From the NCBI RefSeq assembly GCF_026151205.1, contig NC_087082.1, positions 2,136,001 to 2,200,000 of the forward strand: a stretch of DNA of 64,000 nt, written 5' to 3'. This DNA is from Bolinopsis microptera. Lineage: Eukaryota > Ctenophora > Tentaculata > Lobata > Bolinopsidae. This document shows, one piece after another, positions 49,101 through 58,174 of the stretch. The notes beneath the pieces are model-generated. The model was not told the origin of the DNA. It did not search any database and was given only the letters and a program-made list of their open reading frames with translations. Each line of letters starts with the position of its first letter. Positions within the stretch are counted from its first letter, which is position 1. Both the position numbers and the translations under genes were made by a program.

Positions 49101-52100
49101 TTTCAACAACCGCAGTGCTGACACACTCGTCGAAGAGGTAAACAACACAGACGACGCCCGGAGATACTTTGGAGCCTCTAAGATACTCGCCAAAGGATAT
49201 GTTAGACCAGCTCTAACCGTCCACAACCCTGCTGGGAATATCGCAGGTACTAATGAGGAGAAAGCGAGGATTATTAAGGAGTACTTTGAAGCTGAGTTCA
49301 ACGACGCTGATGAGCCTACCCTTCCTGCCTTCCTTGACCCCCCATCTAGCCTTAACAGTCCCATCACCGTTGCAGAGATAGAGAGAGCCATCAGTAAACT
49401 CAAGTCTGGTAAAGCAGTGGGTATTGATAAAGTTCCTGGCGAGGTCATGAAAGCCCTGAACAACCCTCTCCTTCATGAAGAGCTGGCTAATGTGTTCAAC
49501 GAGTCTTTCAAGAAAAACATTCACATTGAAGCAATAGGAGCAGGCATCCTCACACCACTGGCTAAGCCTGGTAAAACTCGTGGCCCAATTAAGTCGATAC
49601 GACCATTGCAATTGACCCTGCTGAATGTTTCTAGAAAGATCCTGTCACTGATAGTGCTAAACAGAATAGAGAGAGCTGTGGACAACTTCACCGGACCGTT
49701 CCAAGCTGCCTACAAAGCTGGCAGGAGCTGTGCCGACCTAGTTTGGGCACAGAGCATGCTCATATCTGTAGTAATGAAGAAGGAGTTTGAATGGAACAAA
49801 GTGAGTATCGACATGTCAGCTGCCTTCAATACCATCCGCAGAGGTACAACAATCAGACTACTAGAAGCTGCAGGATGCTCCAGAGACGACCTGAGGCTTG
49901 TACAATACCTCATGGCTAACACCACTCTAGTAGTCAGAGTGTGTTCTACTGACTCAGAGATGTTCTCTTTCAACATAGGAGCCTCCCAAGGAGACAGCAC
50001 AGCTGGTAAATTGTTTACCCTCAATCTAGCTGGAGCTGTAGTGTACATAAGAGCAGTCCTCCCCTCAAGACCCAACCCTCCGATAGCCGATAACCACATG
50101 CCTCTTGAGTCCGGCTATTCAGACGATTTAGAGGAGATTGGTGAAGATATGGAGGAGTTACAGGATATCTTTCAGATCTCCAATAATATTCTCAGTGAAT
50201 GGAGTCTCTTTGTCAATGACACAAAGACAAAGTTTACCAGAGTGTATTTAGAAGAAGTTGGTGCCTGTGACGAGTGGGATAATAGGATAATGAACTAAGA
50301 GGAAAAGAGGAGTGGAGAAACGAGACGCTTCTTGGTACTAAGCTTGGATCAGAGCAGGATGTTACTAATAGAATAAATAAAGCTAACTCTGCCTTCTGGT
50401 CATTTGACAAGCTGTGGTGCCAGGGATCAGAGAGGAGTCAGATAACTGAGAAGAGAAAGATCAAACTCTACGACTCACTAGTAGTATCAGTGCTCCTGTA
50501 CAACTGCTGCTGCTGGGCCGTACCTCAGCATGTTCTAGAGTCTGTAGATGTTCTTCAGAGGAAGCACCTCAAGCGCATCCTACACATATATTGGCCTAGC
50601 TCAATATCTAACAAGGCCCTCTACGCTCGTACCCAGACCAGGCCCCTTTCCGAGAGAGTGGAAAAGGCACGGTGGACAATGCTAGGTCATGTTCTACGCA
50701 GTGACAACGACACACCTGCCTACCAGTCTCTGTTATTTGCTACACTAGGATGTCAAACACTAAAGGGACGAGTGGGTAGACACAGGACTAACTTGTATGA
50801 TATTATTGTGAAAAAGGACCTATTTAAGAGACAAATTTATTTAAAAAATGAAGATGATTTTACCAACTTAGTGAACTTAGCAAGAGATAGAGTAGGATGG
50901 AGGAGTTTATTTACTTTGAGACATATTGAACGAATGAGTCTTCGTAAGCGTAAATAGGCCAGCACTTTGCTGAGTCTCTTTAGGTGCTCTTTTGTTTATA
51001 GATGTTATTATATTATATAACTGGCTAAATGGCTCTTTAGATTATGAGAGCATCTATGTTTTGAAACAGAACTTCGATCTGGTTGTTTCACTTTCACACA
51101 CCCCAATAGGTTCTTTACCTGCTTTAAGACTTCAGGGACTTCATTTTCAATATCTTCCGCGCTATCAATTACATTTAGATATTTCTTTGAATCCTGATTA
51201 TTTTTTATTTCATTCAACGATCTATGCACAAGTTCCTCATCGTCACAACTTTTCAAATTGCTTGGACCTAGTGATCTAGTTAACTCTAGCATTACCGCAA
51301 TGTGGGAAATAAAGGCAAAAGAATACTTCCCTGTCTCATTTGCATGGACATAATTAGTAGACAGCTTTCCTTGTATTTTTGGAATAGATTGAATAGTTTC
51401 CGATGACAAGATTGGTTTCACTCTAGCTATTGGGCATGGCTGATGCACAGTATTCTGCACCACATCATCTGTACTCTTTGTTCCATTCTGACATTCCGGG
51501 GTAGGTAAAATACTCATCATCCGACGACGTCTTTTCTTAGATTTTAGTCTTAATACCCGCTCCATGGATCGCACAATTGATAACGTAGGACACCTGGATT
51601 TTTTTCCTCCGAAAATATTGTATATATTCTGTAGGCAAGCTTCCTCTAAAAAACACCCAAGTCTGAATAAAACCCGTTGAATTGCTTTGGCCTTGATAAT
51701 CTGGCCAGGAACCATGTCGTTACACTTCCACAATTCAATTTCAAAATTCGTCCTGACCGTGCATCTATCTTTAATCGTAATTTCGGCATCGAGCGCCTTT
51801 CTTCCGGATTTCTCCTTACAAAGTTTGTTTTTCGGCGTGGAAGTGCCATCTTCTGTGGCGAATCTTGTAGATGGTTGGTTTAAAACAGTCTCTTTCTTCG
51901 CAATCACAGGCTTATCACCTTTTCCATCGTGTACTGGCAGTCTAATTGTACTCAGAGAACTTGTTGGAGGAGTATTTCTAGAGTTCAATTTGTCCCGATT
52001 TCCCTGCTGATTCTCATTCTTGATTGCAGTTCCACCTTCAATGAGTCGTGTAGACAACTTGTTAAGTGCTGTTTCCTTCTTTGAATTTAACACTTTCTTG

Positions 52101-53736
52101 CTGCTGTTTATCTTATCAACATCAATTGGTCGTCCAATTGTGAATTTAGAATTGTCTACTGTGGGAGTTCTCGTGGTTAAATTATCAGTGTTAGCCCGCA
52201 AATGCTCCTTCTTCTTCAGACCCGTCGATGAAGATTTATCCATAATCGTCAATTTGCTTTGCACCGTCGGTTTCTTAATCTTTGGAATCCTAAAAGTAGG
52301 GACAACTCTCCTCTTGAATGAGTTGCTTGTTATTATCGCAGTAGTGATAACATCAGCAGATGATTCGTCTTCAGAATCATATTGAGTTCTAGGTTTTGAT
52401 GAATCAGCAGCCCTTTTTGAAGTGTTGACAACAACTGATACGTCCTCAGTAGATGGTTCGGGTACAGGGATTACAGCTGGAGGAAGCTCCGGAGTATCAA
52501 TACCTGATGATGTGTCCTCAGTAGATGGTTCGGGTACAGGGATTACAGCTACAGGAACCCTTCAAGCGAATGAGCGACTCTCCTGATGCCTTCGCTAAAT
52601 TGCAACGTAAACATCTGTCGTATGTGAGACTTTCCATAACCCTTCCGCACTTACACCGCCAAGCCATATTCTTTTTTCGTATTATATGAATGATTATATT
52701 AGTAAATTATACAATTATGTGTATATATATATATATAGATACAAGGTGTTTTTTTTGTAGAGTTATCAAATCAGTTACAACTACAGAAAACAATTGCAAG
52801 AGCGAGGTACTACTAGTACTAAAGGTCAACACTCATAATTGAGTTTAATTTGGGTAATTATGTTAAAATTTGAACCGATTAGTCAGCCAAAATCTGATTT
52901 TTAATTTATGTTAAAAAAGTTAAAAAAGTTAAAGTAATTAATGTTAAATTCCAAAATCTCGATCTTAGAATTTAACTTTTTTAACGTGGACCCCCCCCTA
53001 CATAGGCAATAGGGATCGTTCACATATTATGTAATCACTTTTTGAACAATTTGTTACCCCCCTCCCCCCCTCCGTAATCACTTTTACACATTGCTATTGT
53101 GTCAAAATTACACTAGCGTAATCATTTTGAAACCCCCTCCCCCCTCGTCTGATTACGTAATATGTGAACGACCCCATATATAGCAGCAATAGGCTGTATT
53201 ATCGTAGTTTTTACGCTTTTTACTTCATTGCCAACAGACATGCTATTACGAAACAATACATATTAAATAGATCGATTTACGTCTGAAGCGGTTTAATTTT
53301 AACATTTAAAAGTTGTAACGACTTCTTTAAACAGCTTATTATTTTGGTTGCGATTTTTGTTTTAAAATGTTGCAGTTAAGGCTACGTTTTTTATTGGATG
53401 AGTTTCATAGTTTCAAATAAATTCTCATACGAAGAAAATACTGAGAAAAGTATGACCACTTAAAACAGTATATTATATTTATATCAACAATGGTTAACTC
53501 GGAATGTACCTGCGATAGAGTCCGAGACAGTGATTTGAATACTGAGAGTGCTGAGCTCGTACTCTTGTAGGGACACTGTTATTGAGATCTGGTCCTGTAG
53601 GATACAGGGTTACAGGAACAACCACTCAACCAGTCAACTAGTGAGACTGGTATTATTTAACAGTATATTTCATATCGATCATGTTTGCAAAGGATCTATA
53701 TTAATAATCCCAATAAATGTGTGGGTATGTGTGTAT

Positions 53737-53769
<33 letters not shown>

Positions 53770-56700
53770 AATGACTACCAATGGAGACTTTTGGGGACTA
53801 ATGGGGACTAAAAATCGTGGGGACTAGAGGTCAACTCGTTGACGTAATTCACCATTTGTCCCCATAAGTCCCCAGAATTTTTGACAGTTATTTATGGTTT
53901 TCAAGTTAGTTTAATAACCTGAGGTACTCTAACAGCCCTCAAGTAGCTCCCAAGAAGTCAGGAATGTCCAGTGACCATTTATAAATATTCTAGACTTCAG
54001 TCTTGAGAAGTTTACGATCTGGTCTAGAGAAGCCAGATTTTTTGAAATCTAAATGGGGACTAATGGAGACTAATGGGGACTAAAAATCATGGGGAATTGA
54101 CGTAATTCCCCAAGTCCCCAAAAGTAGTCATTACCCCCCCCCCCCCCCCCCCGTGTGTATATGTGTACGTGTGTAATTTCCGAACGGCTTAATCAAGAAA
54201 ACAGTAAGAGTTATTGAACTGGTTTTTTCGGTACAGTTTCGACAACAGTCTGACGAAGCCAAAAAGCAAATTTAAAAAAATCAGCCTTTTGTAAGTGGTT
54301 AAATTAATGGTTTTGTACTCCAAATGTGATACTAAAGTGTCTCACTTTTTCTCCCTTTCTCACACTCTCTCACCATTTACAGGGGGTTACACAGTACACT
54401 AGTATTTTGTCACCAAGTTGAGATTTATATTATTTAACTTACACTAGCGAGCTGATCGTCCTTGAGGAAATTTCCGAGACTCTTCTTGAACTTCTCGAGA
54501 TAAAAGCCAGCAGGGGGCCTGAATCTCACTTCAGCTCCTGAAAACGCAGTTAATTAATGAGCGACTGGTACCGGCCACCCACGACAATATCAACTTGAGT
54601 TTAAAGTTTTATCACACATCTCGAACAGTATTGAAGATATAGAAGGCTTTTTGCATCGTAATTGTCTTATTTAGCTTTGTCAGTTATTCCAGGCGGTAGT
54701 CCAAAGAAAACAAAGCCATGCTATACCCATGCATGCGCGCGCGCAGCGCGCATCGATACTAGCGCCAAGTTCGATTTAACGATACAGGTGCAAGTTGCTA
54801 GTAATAAGCAAAATTGGGCCTTCAGAATGTGACGAAGGAACAATGAACATGGTCTTACCAGCTGCGAGTCTAATAACTCATTATCTATTTATTGAAATGA
54901 CATTGCCTCCACACTCAAAATATTTAGATACATTGATGTTAAACTTAAATTTGATCCTTCGAACAGCTGTTGAGCAATGAAACGCAAACATAATCTTAGC
55001 AAAATGAATATATTTCTTTTATCTTCAGCATTTAATCAGTCACATAATCTCAAATTATTTGTTATATAGTAGTGTTGAAAGTATTAAATGTATTAAATGA
55101 TGTTAAACTAGTTGACTAGTGATAGAAACGTGTGTATTGTTTTAACATTATCTTCTTCAATTAATTACACAAGGGTGAAAGTGTCCCTGAAATGACTTCT
55201 TACCGCAATAGTGGCAGCACATCCCTTTTGATTTTATTGGCTTGACACAGTCTCGTCGCGGGCACTCCGACGAACAATCCAACTGAAATAAAGTTCGACA
55301 TAACATCCCTCCAGAATTTAGCCCTGAGGCGGGAAACATGTCCTGTAATGTAGTGTAAAATGTAAGTCTGAGGCAATCAAGTTACACGCCAGCTCAGAAT
55401 TAAATTACAACTTTTAACAAGGTACAACTCTATTATTATAGGGACTGTTATAACGGTTTATATATACAGCGTGTTATATCGGTTTAAAACCACTCTGGGT
55501 TTTAACAGTAAATACACGACTGGGTAGACAATTTCCCACAAACTCTGTCGCAAACAGTCTTATCTGCACAACAGGAGTCAGCTGAATACCGCCGAATCAG
55601 CTAAATGGGAGTTCACAGCTAAGAAATAGTGTGATGGATAGTGATACCCACCCTCACTGACTGGAGTTCACAGCTAAGAAATAGTGTGATGGATAGTGAT
55701 ACCCACCCTCACTGACTGGAGTTCACAGCTAAGAAATAGTGTGATGGATAGTGATACCCACCCTCACTGACAGGAGTTCACAGCTAAGAAATAGTGTGAT
55801 GGATAGTGATACCCACCCTCACAGACTGGAGTTCACAGCTAAGAAATAGTGTGCCGGATAGTGATACCCACCCTCACTGACTGGAGTTCACAGCTAAGAA
55901 ATAGTGTGATGGATAGTGATACCCACCCTCACTGACTGGAGTTCACAGCTAAGAAATAGTGTGAGGGATAGTGATACCCAGCCTCACAGACTGGAGTTCA
56001 CAGCTAAGAAATAGTGTGCCGGATAGTGATACCCACCCTCACTGACAGGAGTTCACAGCTAAGAAATAGTGTGATGGATAGTGATACCCACCCTCACAGA
56101 CTGGAGTTCACAGCTAAGAAATAGTGTGATGGATAGTGATACCCACCCTCACTGACAGGAGTTCACAGCTAAGAAATAGTGTGAGGGATAGTGATACCCA
56201 CCCTCACAGACTGGAGTTCACAGCTAAGAAATAGTGTGCCAGATAGTGATACCCACCCTCCCAGACTGGAGTTCACAGCTAAGAAATAGTGTGATGGATA
56301 GTGATACCCACCCTCACTGACAGGAGTTCACAGCTAAGAAATAGTGTGATGGATAGTGATACCCACCCTCACTGACAGGAGTTCACAGCTAAGAAATAGT
56401 GTGATGGATAGTGATACCCACCCTCACTGACTGGAGTTCACAGCTAAGAAATAGTGTGAGGGATAGTGATACCCAGCCTCACAGACTGGAGTTCACAGCT
56501 AAGAAATAGTGTGCCGGATAGTGATACCCACCCTCCCAGACTGGAGTTCACAGCTAAGAAATAGTGTGATGGATAGTGATACCCACCCTCACAGACTGGA
56601 GTTCACAGCTAAGAAATAGTGTGATGGATAGTGATACCCACCCTCACTGACAGGAGTTCACAGCTAAGAAATAGTGTGATGGATAGTGATACCCACCCTC

Positions 56701-58174
56701 ACAGACTGGAGTTCACAGCTAAGAAATAGTGTGCCGGATAGTGATACCCACCCTCCCAGACTGGAGTTCACAGCTAAGAAATAGTGTGATGGATAGTGAT
56801 ACCCACCCTCACAGACTGGAGTTCACAGCTAAGAAATAGTGTGATGGATAGTGATACCCACCCTCACAGACTGGAGTTCACAGCTAAGAAATAGTGTGAT
56901 GGATAGTGATACCCACCCTCACTGACAGGAGTTCACAGCTAAGAAATAGTGTGCCGGATAGTGATACCCACCCTCCCAGACTGGAGTTCACAGCTAAGAA
57001 ATAGTGTGATGGATAGTGATACCCACCCTCACAGACTGGAGTTCACAGCTAAGAAATAGTGTGATGGATAGTGATACCCACCCTCACTGACAGGAGTTCA
57101 CAGCTAAGAAATAGTGTGATGGATAGTGATACCCACCCTCACTGACAGGAGTTCACAGCTAAGAAATAGTGTGATGGATAGTGATACCCACCCTCACTGA
57201 CAGGAGTTCACAGCTAAGAAATAGTGTGATGGATAGTGATACCCACCCTCACTGACAGGAGTTCACAGCTAAGAAATAGTGTGATGGATAGTGATACCCA
57301 CCCTCACTGACAGGAGTTCACAGCTAAGAAATAGTGTGATGGATAGTGATACCCACCCTCACTGACAGGAGTTCACAGCTAAGAAATAGTGTGATGGATA
57401 GTGATACCCACCCTCACTGACAGGAGTTCACAGCTAAGAAATAGTGTGATGGATAGTGATACCCACCCTCACTGACAGGAGTTCACAGCTAAGAAATAGT
57501 GTGATGGATAGTGATACCCACCCTCCCAGACTGGAGTTCACAGCTAAGAAATAGTGTGCTGGATAGTGATACCCACCCTCACTGACTGGAGTTCACAGCT
57601 AAGAAATAGTGTGATGGATAGTGATACCCACCCTCACAGACTGATGGATAGTGATACCCACCCTCACAGACTGATGGATAGTGATACCCACCCTCACAGA
57701 CTGATGGATAGTGATACCCACCCTCACAGACTGGTCCGCGTGTGAACGACCGTTTAGCCTGAGGGCTATTGAATATTCTACTAAATAACTCTTAAAGATT
57801 TGCACGGTGATTGTACAATGTACACTATATAATGTGTTAAATATACACTCGCCCCCCTAATGTACCGTGTACAACGTACACTATCGATTAGGGTACACTT
57901 GATTGGCGGCTAAAGTTTTGACTCCAACAATAGTGCATACGATAATGCAACTGATAAGGATTTAATGTACCTGATTACCACAGAGACATCCCTGATGATT
58001 GGTACAGACCGTCCGCCCCGTCACTATCAACTGGGCCAGGTTTATGAACTGCAGTTGTGACCTGCCCGACCCTAGAGCGTAGTCCCTCACATCTTCCGTA
58101 TCGAGATCTTGTTCTCCTATCTTGAGTGATCCAACTTCAACACTCTTGTCTAGTAGCACGTTGAAGGCTATACT
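42945..58174 (-). CDS. AMN: Amnionless-like type I membrane protein, eight exons found (5' end missing)
   Basis: Endocytic receptor subunit; in vertebrates amnionless anchors cubilin at the apical membrane (cubam). Exons on the minus strand: 58174-57971, 55342-55204, 54537-54443, 53594-53510, 43791-43624, 43517-43388, 43277-43214, 43112-42945. Together they are 1053 bp (350 residues plus stop), with every phase matching. Landmarks: CLCGNQ, a cysteine-rich module DCSSECPRRDC...GMCCHYCGA (human has a CCDLCGA equivalent), FYLEKFKKSLGNFL, membrane helix VLYVVLSVSFVLLIIIVVLL, basic CSRRYR, and a ~90-residue tail. The N-terminal exons with signal peptide were not found between 58175 and 59700. I see no FxNPxF endocytosis motif in the tail. 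Two introns are loaded with repeats, a nested antisense gene and transposons. Confidence 0.88.
43388..43517 (-). CDS. AMN: AMN exon, transmembrane segment
   Basis: Acceptor CCCCTGATAG, donor GTCAG|GTACGA. Encodes ~21 hydrophobic residues, then CSRRYRENTNNQ. Confidence 0.85.
43624..43791 (-). CDS. AMN: AMN exon, juxtamembrane ectodomain
   Basis: Acceptor AACTTTCAG, donor CCGTCAG|GTAATT. Encodes GIEGAGYESSKIASKIRNY to LFIVQSHLQFHPDR. Phase 1 to 1, after a 9.7-kb intron. Confidence 0.82.
43870..44248 (+). repeat. Dispersed repeat family, copy 4 (holds the empty site)
   Basis: Matches 29040-29545 and 40190-40470. It has an uninterrupted CTTTTGTAGTT at ~44225-44235 and ends where the 44249 TIR element begins. 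A long G-run lies just upstream at ~43827-43845. Confidence 0.75.
44249..45328. mobile_element. 1.08-kb TIR element, Harbinger-like
   Basis: TIR GGGGTCGTTTACATATTACG and complement CGTAATATTTGAACGACCCC, flanked by TAT/TAT. The related empty site is ATAAATATGTATTCATAAAT at ~40430. A 3-bp duplication suggests PIF/Harbinger. No transposase frame; the interior has C-runs and two C-rich imperfect repeats. Confidence 0.82.
45645..46904 (+). CDS. PAN/Apple - ricin B-like - Sushi type I membrane protein, copy 2
   Basis: 419 residues from the ATG at 45645, intronless. Same order as the 35992 copy: signal sequence MFYTVIVVMILIKYG, PAN-like CKMYCWYHKTCCSFTFDS, ricin-like CLGFGKLMELNWKDC and LCQEDNVNQLFEI, Sushi-like C..GYGF, helix VIIMLLLVLVIVLA, short tail. 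Similarity is very high in the PAN, Sushi and membrane parts. It is lowest in the trefoil centre (RLNENGNKTRFKIYQANSLN), where there are small insertions. The gene lies inside an amnionless intron on the opposite strand. Upstream ~230 bp matches 30580-30815, showing a segmental duplication that included flanking DNA. Confidence 0.85.
   Translation: MFYTVIVVMILIKYGQLEEPQNRHPKHNEAGASRSGNSKNPTTNSDHCYEFYTADVSRKLSFGEVITNVCAESVTACKMYCWYHKTCCSFTFDSTTSNCSIYDHFPLHNSSSQGNHSSFDVQGNIECLMNFEESPSVPCRTIKSATTTNKDSKGVLMKNVNSRLCLGFGKLMELNWKDCTSAIPWLFEKRLNENGNKTRFKIYQANSLNNCLEADVTHHSSSKVASLALCQEDNVNQLFEIIRGTIFQLSSVLDPIDSENNNNCFFSITSLDRYVYPGTSNIRLSNLRLLFPEEHLALCRRNKFKVANGNVEGRLPLYLPGSNISVKCKPGYGFKEFYFQSTLNITCQNEKTHGLKCVERDAKPGEASPLKTILVCGNVGQAVIIMLLLVLVIVLAKKISALKAGHSSDVEMKRQNMNT
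47480..47700. repeat. ~95-bp tandem repeat, about three copies
   Basis: TCTAATGATGTTTCATAAAA, then GTTATCGCTCAAACAA and GTCACGATATTATATTACAA, repeated with small changes. A further fragment lies at ~48568-48600, beyond the LINE piece that appears to have inserted within it. Confidence 0.8.
47700..48565 (-). pseudogene. 5'-truncated LINE: end of reverse transcriptase ORF
   Basis: Coding piece 48482-47976 plus upstream residues from ~48562 (QLNFGEQIKQLK). Motifs VISSLDYCNALYYG, LQNIQNRAWRLVFG and LHWLKVKERIEFKLC are typical of the C-terminal part of CR1/L2-like RT proteins. A 3' UTR and an ATT-rich microsatellite tail follow at ~47702-47722. The retained frame is open to its stop. Confidence 0.85.
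49003..50298 (+). CDS. LINE reverse transcriptase, N-terminal part of ORF
   Basis: RT landmarks: SIRPLQLTLLNVSRKILSL, FQAAYKAGRSCADLVWA, SIDMSAAFNTI, GASQGDSTAGKLF and SGYSDDLEEI. The palm motifs are unusual: DMSAAF in place of D..KAF, SQGDS in place of PQGS and YSDD in place of FADD. This is a different clade from the other LINEs here; I would not name it without a tree. The open frame begins before 49003 at the truncation point. It ends at a TAA after NRIMN caused by a 1-nt frame change; the homologous protein continues in the next frame. Confidence 0.88.
   Translation: MIANMQNKFPTNRKHVKTNINQLRRKITKRLRDFNNRSADTLVEEVNNTDDARRYFGASKILAKGYVRPALTVHNPAGNIAGTNEEKARIIKEYFEAEFNDADEPTLPAFLDPPSSLNSPITVAEIERAISKLKSGKAVGIDKVPGEVMKALNNPLLHEELANVFNESFKKNIHIEAIGAGILTPLAKPGKTRGPIKSIRPLQLTLLNVSRKILSLIVLNRIERAVDNFTGPFQAAYKAGRSCADLVWAQSMLISVVMKKEFEWNKVSIDMSAAFNTIRRGTTIRLLEAAGCSRDDLRLVQYLMANTTLVVRVCSTDSEMFSFNIGASQGDSTAGKLFTLNLAGAVVYIRAVLPSRPNPPIADNHMPLESGYSDDLEEIGEDMEELQDIFQISNNILSEWSLFVNDTKTKFTRVYLEEVGACDEWDNRIMN
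50290..50957 (+). pseudogene. LINE ORF, C-terminal part after a frameshift
   Basis: Continues in a new frame as LRGKEEWRNETLLGTKLGS, SLVVSVLLYNCCCWAVPQ and ARWTMLGHVLRSD, ending at the TAG after LRKRK. One shift near 50285-50296 is the only break seen, so the copy is young. Confidence 0.82.
53012..53175. mobile_element. 164-bp MITE with the same TIRs as the 44249 element
   Basis: Ends GGGATCGTTCACATATTATG and CGTAATATGTGAACGACCCC, flanked by ATA/ATA. It sits just outside the 52997 end of the large transposon. Confidence 0.85.
53510..53594 (-). CDS. AMN: AMN exon, DQISITVSLQEYELSTLSIQ
   Basis: Acceptor ATCCTACAG, donor ATCGCAG|GTACAT. 85 bp, phase 0 to 1. Beta-rich stretch. Confidence 0.8.
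53737..54152. mobile_element. 416-bp element with G-run ends and 8-bp target duplication
   Basis: The left end is a run of about 32 G, then TAATGACTAC; the right end is the complement GTAGTCATTA plus a C-run. Flanked by GTGTGTAT at 53729-53736 and 54153-54160. The interior repeats GGGGACTAATGGGGACTAAA at both ends. Non-coding. Confidence 0.87.
54443..54537 (-). CDS. AMN: AMN exon, GAEVRF...NFLKDDQLAS
   Basis: Acceptor GTTTTCAG, donor GCTAGT|GTAAGT. 95 bp, phase 1 to 0; continues directly from the CCHYCG of the previous exon. Confidence 0.85.
55204..55342 (-). CDS. AMN: AMN exon, cysteine-rich module
   Basis: Acceptor CATTACAG, donor TTGCG|GTAAGA. Encodes GGMLCRTLFQLDCSSEC, then RRDC and GMCCHYC. 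Eight cysteines in von Willebrand C-like order. Confidence 0.88.
55607..57735. repeat. 55-bp minisatellite, ~39 copies, in an AMN intron
   Basis: The unit opens GAGTTCACAGCTAAGAAATA and closes GATACCCACCCTCACTGACW. Variants (TGAT/TGCC/TGAG after AGTG; TGA/AGA/CAGA near the end) recur in ordered blocks, showing higher-order growth. A derived 30-bp unit repeats four times at ~57628-57735. Confidence 0.95.
57971..58174 (-). CDS. AMN: AMN exon, domain before the Cys-rich module
   Basis: 68 codons, phase 0 on both sides. Includes VEVGSLKIG and VCTNHQGCLCGNQ, aligning with the human VRSISALG...CVCGN region. Confidence 0.85.

Larger units (their letters stand above)
48938..51019 (+). mobile_element. 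5'-truncated LINE inserted in the transposon ORF
   Basis: Flanked by a perfect 10-bp duplication ACTGGCTAAA (48928-48937 and 51020-51029). It begins mid-ORF (STDPEIAELSLERKQLM) and ends in an AT-rich tail (GATGTTATTATATTATATA). Truncated 5' end, variable tail and duplication are the marks of target-primed insertion. Confidence 0.93.
48724..52667 (-). pseudogene. Transposon-borne ORF of unknown function, split by a LINE
   Basis: Starts at ATG 52667 with a cysteine cluster (MAWRCKCGRVME, then CLRCN) that may bind zinc. A 1-nt shift in a GGG near 52557 leads into the main frame. That frame has two copies of AVIPVPEPSTED, Ser/Lys-rich sequence, RTNFEIELWKCNDMVPGQII, a SKKRRRR basic patch and acidic stretches. 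It is interrupted after HNLKSHLAS at 51020-51029 and resumes CLAIRGSLPSL at 48927, ending at 48724. Excising the LINE and one duplication leaves the frame continuous. I recognise no family. The TIRs around it suggest it is the element's own protein, perhaps a DNA-binding or transposase subunit, but a captured host gene is possible. Confidence 0.6.
47049..52997. mobile_element. 5.95-kb DNA transposon with G-run TIRs and 8-bp target duplication
   Basis: Ends GGGGGGGTCCACGTTAAA at 47049 and its complement at 52997. Target duplication CTACATAG at 47041-47048 and 52998-53005. Subterminal GTTAAAAAAGTTAAA repeats form further inverted pairs on both sides. It contains one minus-strand ORF (48724-52667, split) and two later LINE insertions. 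Without these it would be ~3 kb. An 8-bp duplication fits hAT or P-type chemistry, but the ORF shows no motif I recognise. Confidence 0.85.

Noticed and set aside
55607-57735. CRISPR-like regular array
   Set aside because: Units are contiguous with no unique spacers, and the context is a eukaryotic intron; it is a minisatellite.
57554-57805. Repetitive protein frames over the minisatellite
   Set aside because: The open frames arise from repeat periodicity on both strands, not coding.
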